64,000 bases of DNA, taken from Nyssa sinensis (lineage: Eukaryota; Streptophyta; Magnoliopsida; Cornales; Nyssaceae). The stretch covers positions 5,226,517-5,290,516 of the forward strand of contig CM018052.1 of the NCBI GenBank assembly GCA_008638375.1. Reading direction: 5' to 3'. Positions 61,301-64,000 of this stretch are shown here, one piece after another (positions within the stretch are counted from its first letter, which is position 1; each line of letters opens with the position of its first letter). The notes under the pieces were generated by a model. The model made no database searches and was not told the DNA's origin. It saw only the letters and a program-made list of their open reading frames with translations. A program made the translations under genes and the position numbers.

Positions 61301-63629
61301 ATTCTTGGTTCTTATAGTAAATGAAATATGGATCATTTTGCAAAAGAAATCACTTAAAATGGTTAAGAAATAAGATAGAAAAAATGAGTTGCAGGTCTCG
61401 GTTATGGGGAGTGGGTCTTGACATTTTATGTATAGAACTTGATTTAAATGGTGGGAAAATGATCCCTTAAGGTGTAGAAACACTTTAGGGTAAAAATGGA
61501 GATTAAGCCGTGACCAAACAGTCACGAAAATGAAAAAGAAAGGTCGGCCGGAGAGTTGACCGAGATCTTTGAACCCTATTTCGTGAAAATCTAGTGATCT
61601 AAATCCAAAACCAACCTTAGATATGAAATTTACATGAAAAACCTAAGAAAACTACATTTTTAAAACTGTGAAAACTCACTGGCAAAATCTCTCCGGCGCC
61701 GGAACCCTACTGGTGTCTCGCCGGAAAAAACGGGGAAGAAGTGGGTGTTCGAGTCCGGGTCTGGGTCTGGTTCGGGTTCGGGTTGGGCTTGGGCGGTTCG
61801 CCCCTGCCACGTGTTGTTCTGAGGTTTTAAATTAAAAACTAGAATAAGGCTGTTTGGTTACAAGGTTGAAAAATTGAAAATTAAAATTTAATTGAAACAG
61901 GGATATCCTATCCCTGTTTTGGATTAGCCACTGTTTGGCTATCCGAATTGGGAATAGGAGGTTTTGTGAATTACAAATTAACCCCTGAACTTTTTAGAAA
62001 TTAACTTTGACCCAGAACTTTCAGAAATTTCACTTGACCCTTGAACTTTTGAGAAATTATAATCTGACTCCACCAGAATAAAATATTAATTAAATTAATT
62101 AATTAATTAAATTATTTAAATATTCCAAAATAATTCGGAGTCTAGATGGGACAAGTCATTAGTGTATTTTAACTATATCGACCATTCTGAGGCCAATGGT
62201 GAGGTCCATTTTACGAGACGGGGTCTCGAAAAATAAAAGACCCGTAGTAACATTTAAAATTACCAAAATGCCCCTGAGTTGAAACACAGTCAAACGAACT
62301 CCAAATTAAGTAAACAAATAGTGAAACTTTATTATTTAGACCATTCCGGACTCAAATGTGGAGTCCGATTTATGAAAAGTGCAAAATGACTGTTTTGCCC
62401 TTTTGAGCCCAGAGGTCCGAATTGAATTCTACGAAAACCTAAACTTATCTTCTTCGACGTTCCAAACTCAATAGTAGGGTTTAATTTAGCAAAATAGAAA
62501 CTTATAAAATAAAGACATAAAATTTTTTGAATAGCATCATTCAGGAAACAAATGAACTAAGTCACATGTTATGATTTTAGGGACACGAAAAGGCAAGGAG
62601 AAGGTGATTTGACCTTCGGTATTCTCACAGTGATCCTACTATACTACGAGTACACTTTCCTAGGTTGAGGTCGATTATCAGGTACGATATATTGTGCTAA
62701 GTAAGAAATAGAATTGAGTTTAGGAATACTTGCTCCGTGGACTTGATGCTTCACATGTTTATTTGATTATTCACATGCTTATGTGCTTCATGCTACCTTG
62801 CTGTAAGTTGGGTGATAATGTGGATGATGATTATGTGTATATCACATGTGTTAGTATAGTGTGTGTGGATTATCTTCTTTGAGAACTGTTGAGACTATGA
62901 AATATGTGATTGAAAGCATGCTTCATGTATGAATGAGATGCATCATTGAGATTACATTGTGACATGAATGAATCAGAGCATATTGGCATAGTGTGGTTCC
63001 TTGTGCATGGCGTGAGTTGAGCACATAGTGCTGTACATTATGAGGGTGCAGATCCTGTGGTGAAAAACCCAAAATCGGCCATTAGGTACTCGCATGCCTG
63101 ACGGGTTCCGGACCGTGAAGCGAGACATATATTAGTACTCGGGCTATCGGGGAAGGACCGTAAGACGAGATATGGTGGCATAGAGTTGCATGGGTGTGTC
63201 ACGCATATGCTTATATACTGCATATTGTTCATGTACTGCCATAATGATATTGAATGCCATATAGAAATAACTGTACACTTGCACATGCCACGCCCTTAAT
63301 TTTGTTTCTTGCATTAGCATTATATTGTACTAGTAGTTGAGTTGACCCATTTGTGGGACAAATATTTCAGATGATGTTCCAGCTGTGCAAGATGTAGAGA
63401 TGATTTGATTGTGGATTATGTTTGGCCCGAGGGGCGCATGTAATGTTGTATAAGGACATAAGCCCGAGACTATTTCTTATTGTGTATGTCGTGAACAAAT
63501 GGACCAGACCCTATGTAATGTATCAGAACAGTGTATGGAATGTATGTGATTGTCCTTATTTTTTTATTATTTTATTTTCTTTTGTCTCGTTACTCGTGCC
63601 TCGGGTTCGCTGGAATTCGGGGCGTGACA
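58316..63629 (+). repeat. Chimeric double gypsy-type LTR
   Basis: The left end TGTAATACCCCGACCCGG and right end GGGGCGTGACA are LTR-like, but the length (5.3 kb) and a repeated internal order show two LTR segments. The first runs to about 60,680 and the second from about 60,700. Each has a TA/GT microsatellite, a 'cttattcgctgtttggctattcc' or 'tagccactgtttggctatcc' block (59,745 and 61,924), a 'cattccgaactcaa' or 'cattccggactcaa' block, and a GGAAAAGGAAAAG-type block (60,258 and 62,586). The flanks (TGACA, CTAGA) do not match. (TATG)n at 60,815-60,850 and (GT)n at 60,893-60,910 lie inside. Confidence 0.55.
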
Positions 63630-64000
63630 CTAGAGGATTGCCAAGGATCTGATGGCCTTTCACATGAGGGTGAGTTCTGTATTACTTTTTTTTTTTTTAA
63701 TTTCTTGGTTCTGTAGTTTGCACGTAATCTATCTTGACCTGATTGTGTTGTTTGTGTTTTCCAGGCTATGCATGGCTTGGCAGCTATCATGGACTGTCTT
63801 GAGAATTCTGAGCAGATTGACGCCCTCCAAACTGAACTTGATGAGGCCAGGTTCTAGTTGGGAACTACACAATCTTCGGTGGCAGAAACCAAGGAAAAAT
63901 TGAAGGAGGCTGCCAATTTTCACTCTATTCTAGAGTCCAAGAGGGATGCCCTTGCTACCGAACTGGAAGACTTTAAAAAGAGGTTTGCAGACTTATAGGC
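63630..64000 (+). pseudogene. Coiled-coil ORF fragment, antisense-ORF-like
   Basis: After an apparent GT-AG intron (63,670-63,764), an exon from 63,765 encodes AMHGLAAIMDCLENSEQIDA, LQTELDEARF, a TAG at 63,857, then SSVAETKEKLKEAANFHSIL and ALATELEDFKKRFADL before another stop. Heptad-like Leu/Glu/Lys spacing makes a coiled coil. It resembles exon 3 of the antisense gene at 35,914-35,351 in character and in the place of the intron, so it is probably the antisense ORF of another Tat-type element. It runs off the window edge. Confidence 0.5.

Overview
The window reads as eudicot nuclear DNA, probably from a perennial or another repeat-rich genome. It is AT-rich and full of Ty3/gypsy and Ty1/copia LTR retrotransposon sequence, MITE-like foldbacks and TA/CT/GA microsatellites. 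It holds one clear intact host gene: a ten-exon SBP-box transcription factor closely resembling Arabidopsis SPL14, on the minus strand at 43,897-48,487 (CDS 3,207 nt, 1,068 codons plus stop by my exon calls).

Layout. (1) 1-8,597: two related gypsy LTRs lie head to head as a large imperfect inverted repeat. The right one is followed by a tRNA-Met-type primer-binding site and a broken gag. (2) 8,597-18,590: a minus-strand copia-type element with 5' LTR, PBS and gag remnant, no recognisable pol, a separate ORF near its 3' end, a polypurine tract and the first ~27 bp of a 3' LTR. A same-family LTR (12,043-13,679) and a MITE-like foldback lie inside it. (3) 18,591-24,455: a plus-strand relative of that copia element, then a minus-strand gypsy gag/protease remnant and its probable leader and LTR. 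(4) 24,461-38,284: a structurally complete but mutated Tat-lineage gypsy element with matching 659-bp LTRs, an AAAAT target duplication, PBS, gag, protease, RT, RNase H, a second RNase H and integrase. It also has a tandem array of hairpin modules, two antisense ORF regions (one spliced, three exons) and a PPT. Its gag/pol is split by a 1,888-bp LTR-like insertion with its own 5-bp duplication. (5) 38,384-42,560: a solo gypsy-type LTR and a copia gag fragment. (6) 42,561-49,639: the SPL14-like gene and its flanks. (7) 49,640-53,313: a solo LTR with a CGAGA target duplication, inserted into a 109-bp tandem repeat. (8) 53,314-58,315: AT-rich intergenic DNA with MITE-like doublets. (9) 58,316-64,000: a chimeric double LTR, then a coiled-coil fragment resembling the antisense ORF of another Tat-type element.

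In the Tat element, LTR and PBS would drive gag-pol on the plus strand, while the antisense gene, with its own TATA-like box, is read from the 3' end towards pol. Every enzymatic ORF carries stops or frameshifts, most of the stops explicable by C-to-T changes. The most unusual structure is the 32.8-33.6 kb array: successive modules share a spacer but carry different self-complementary stems.
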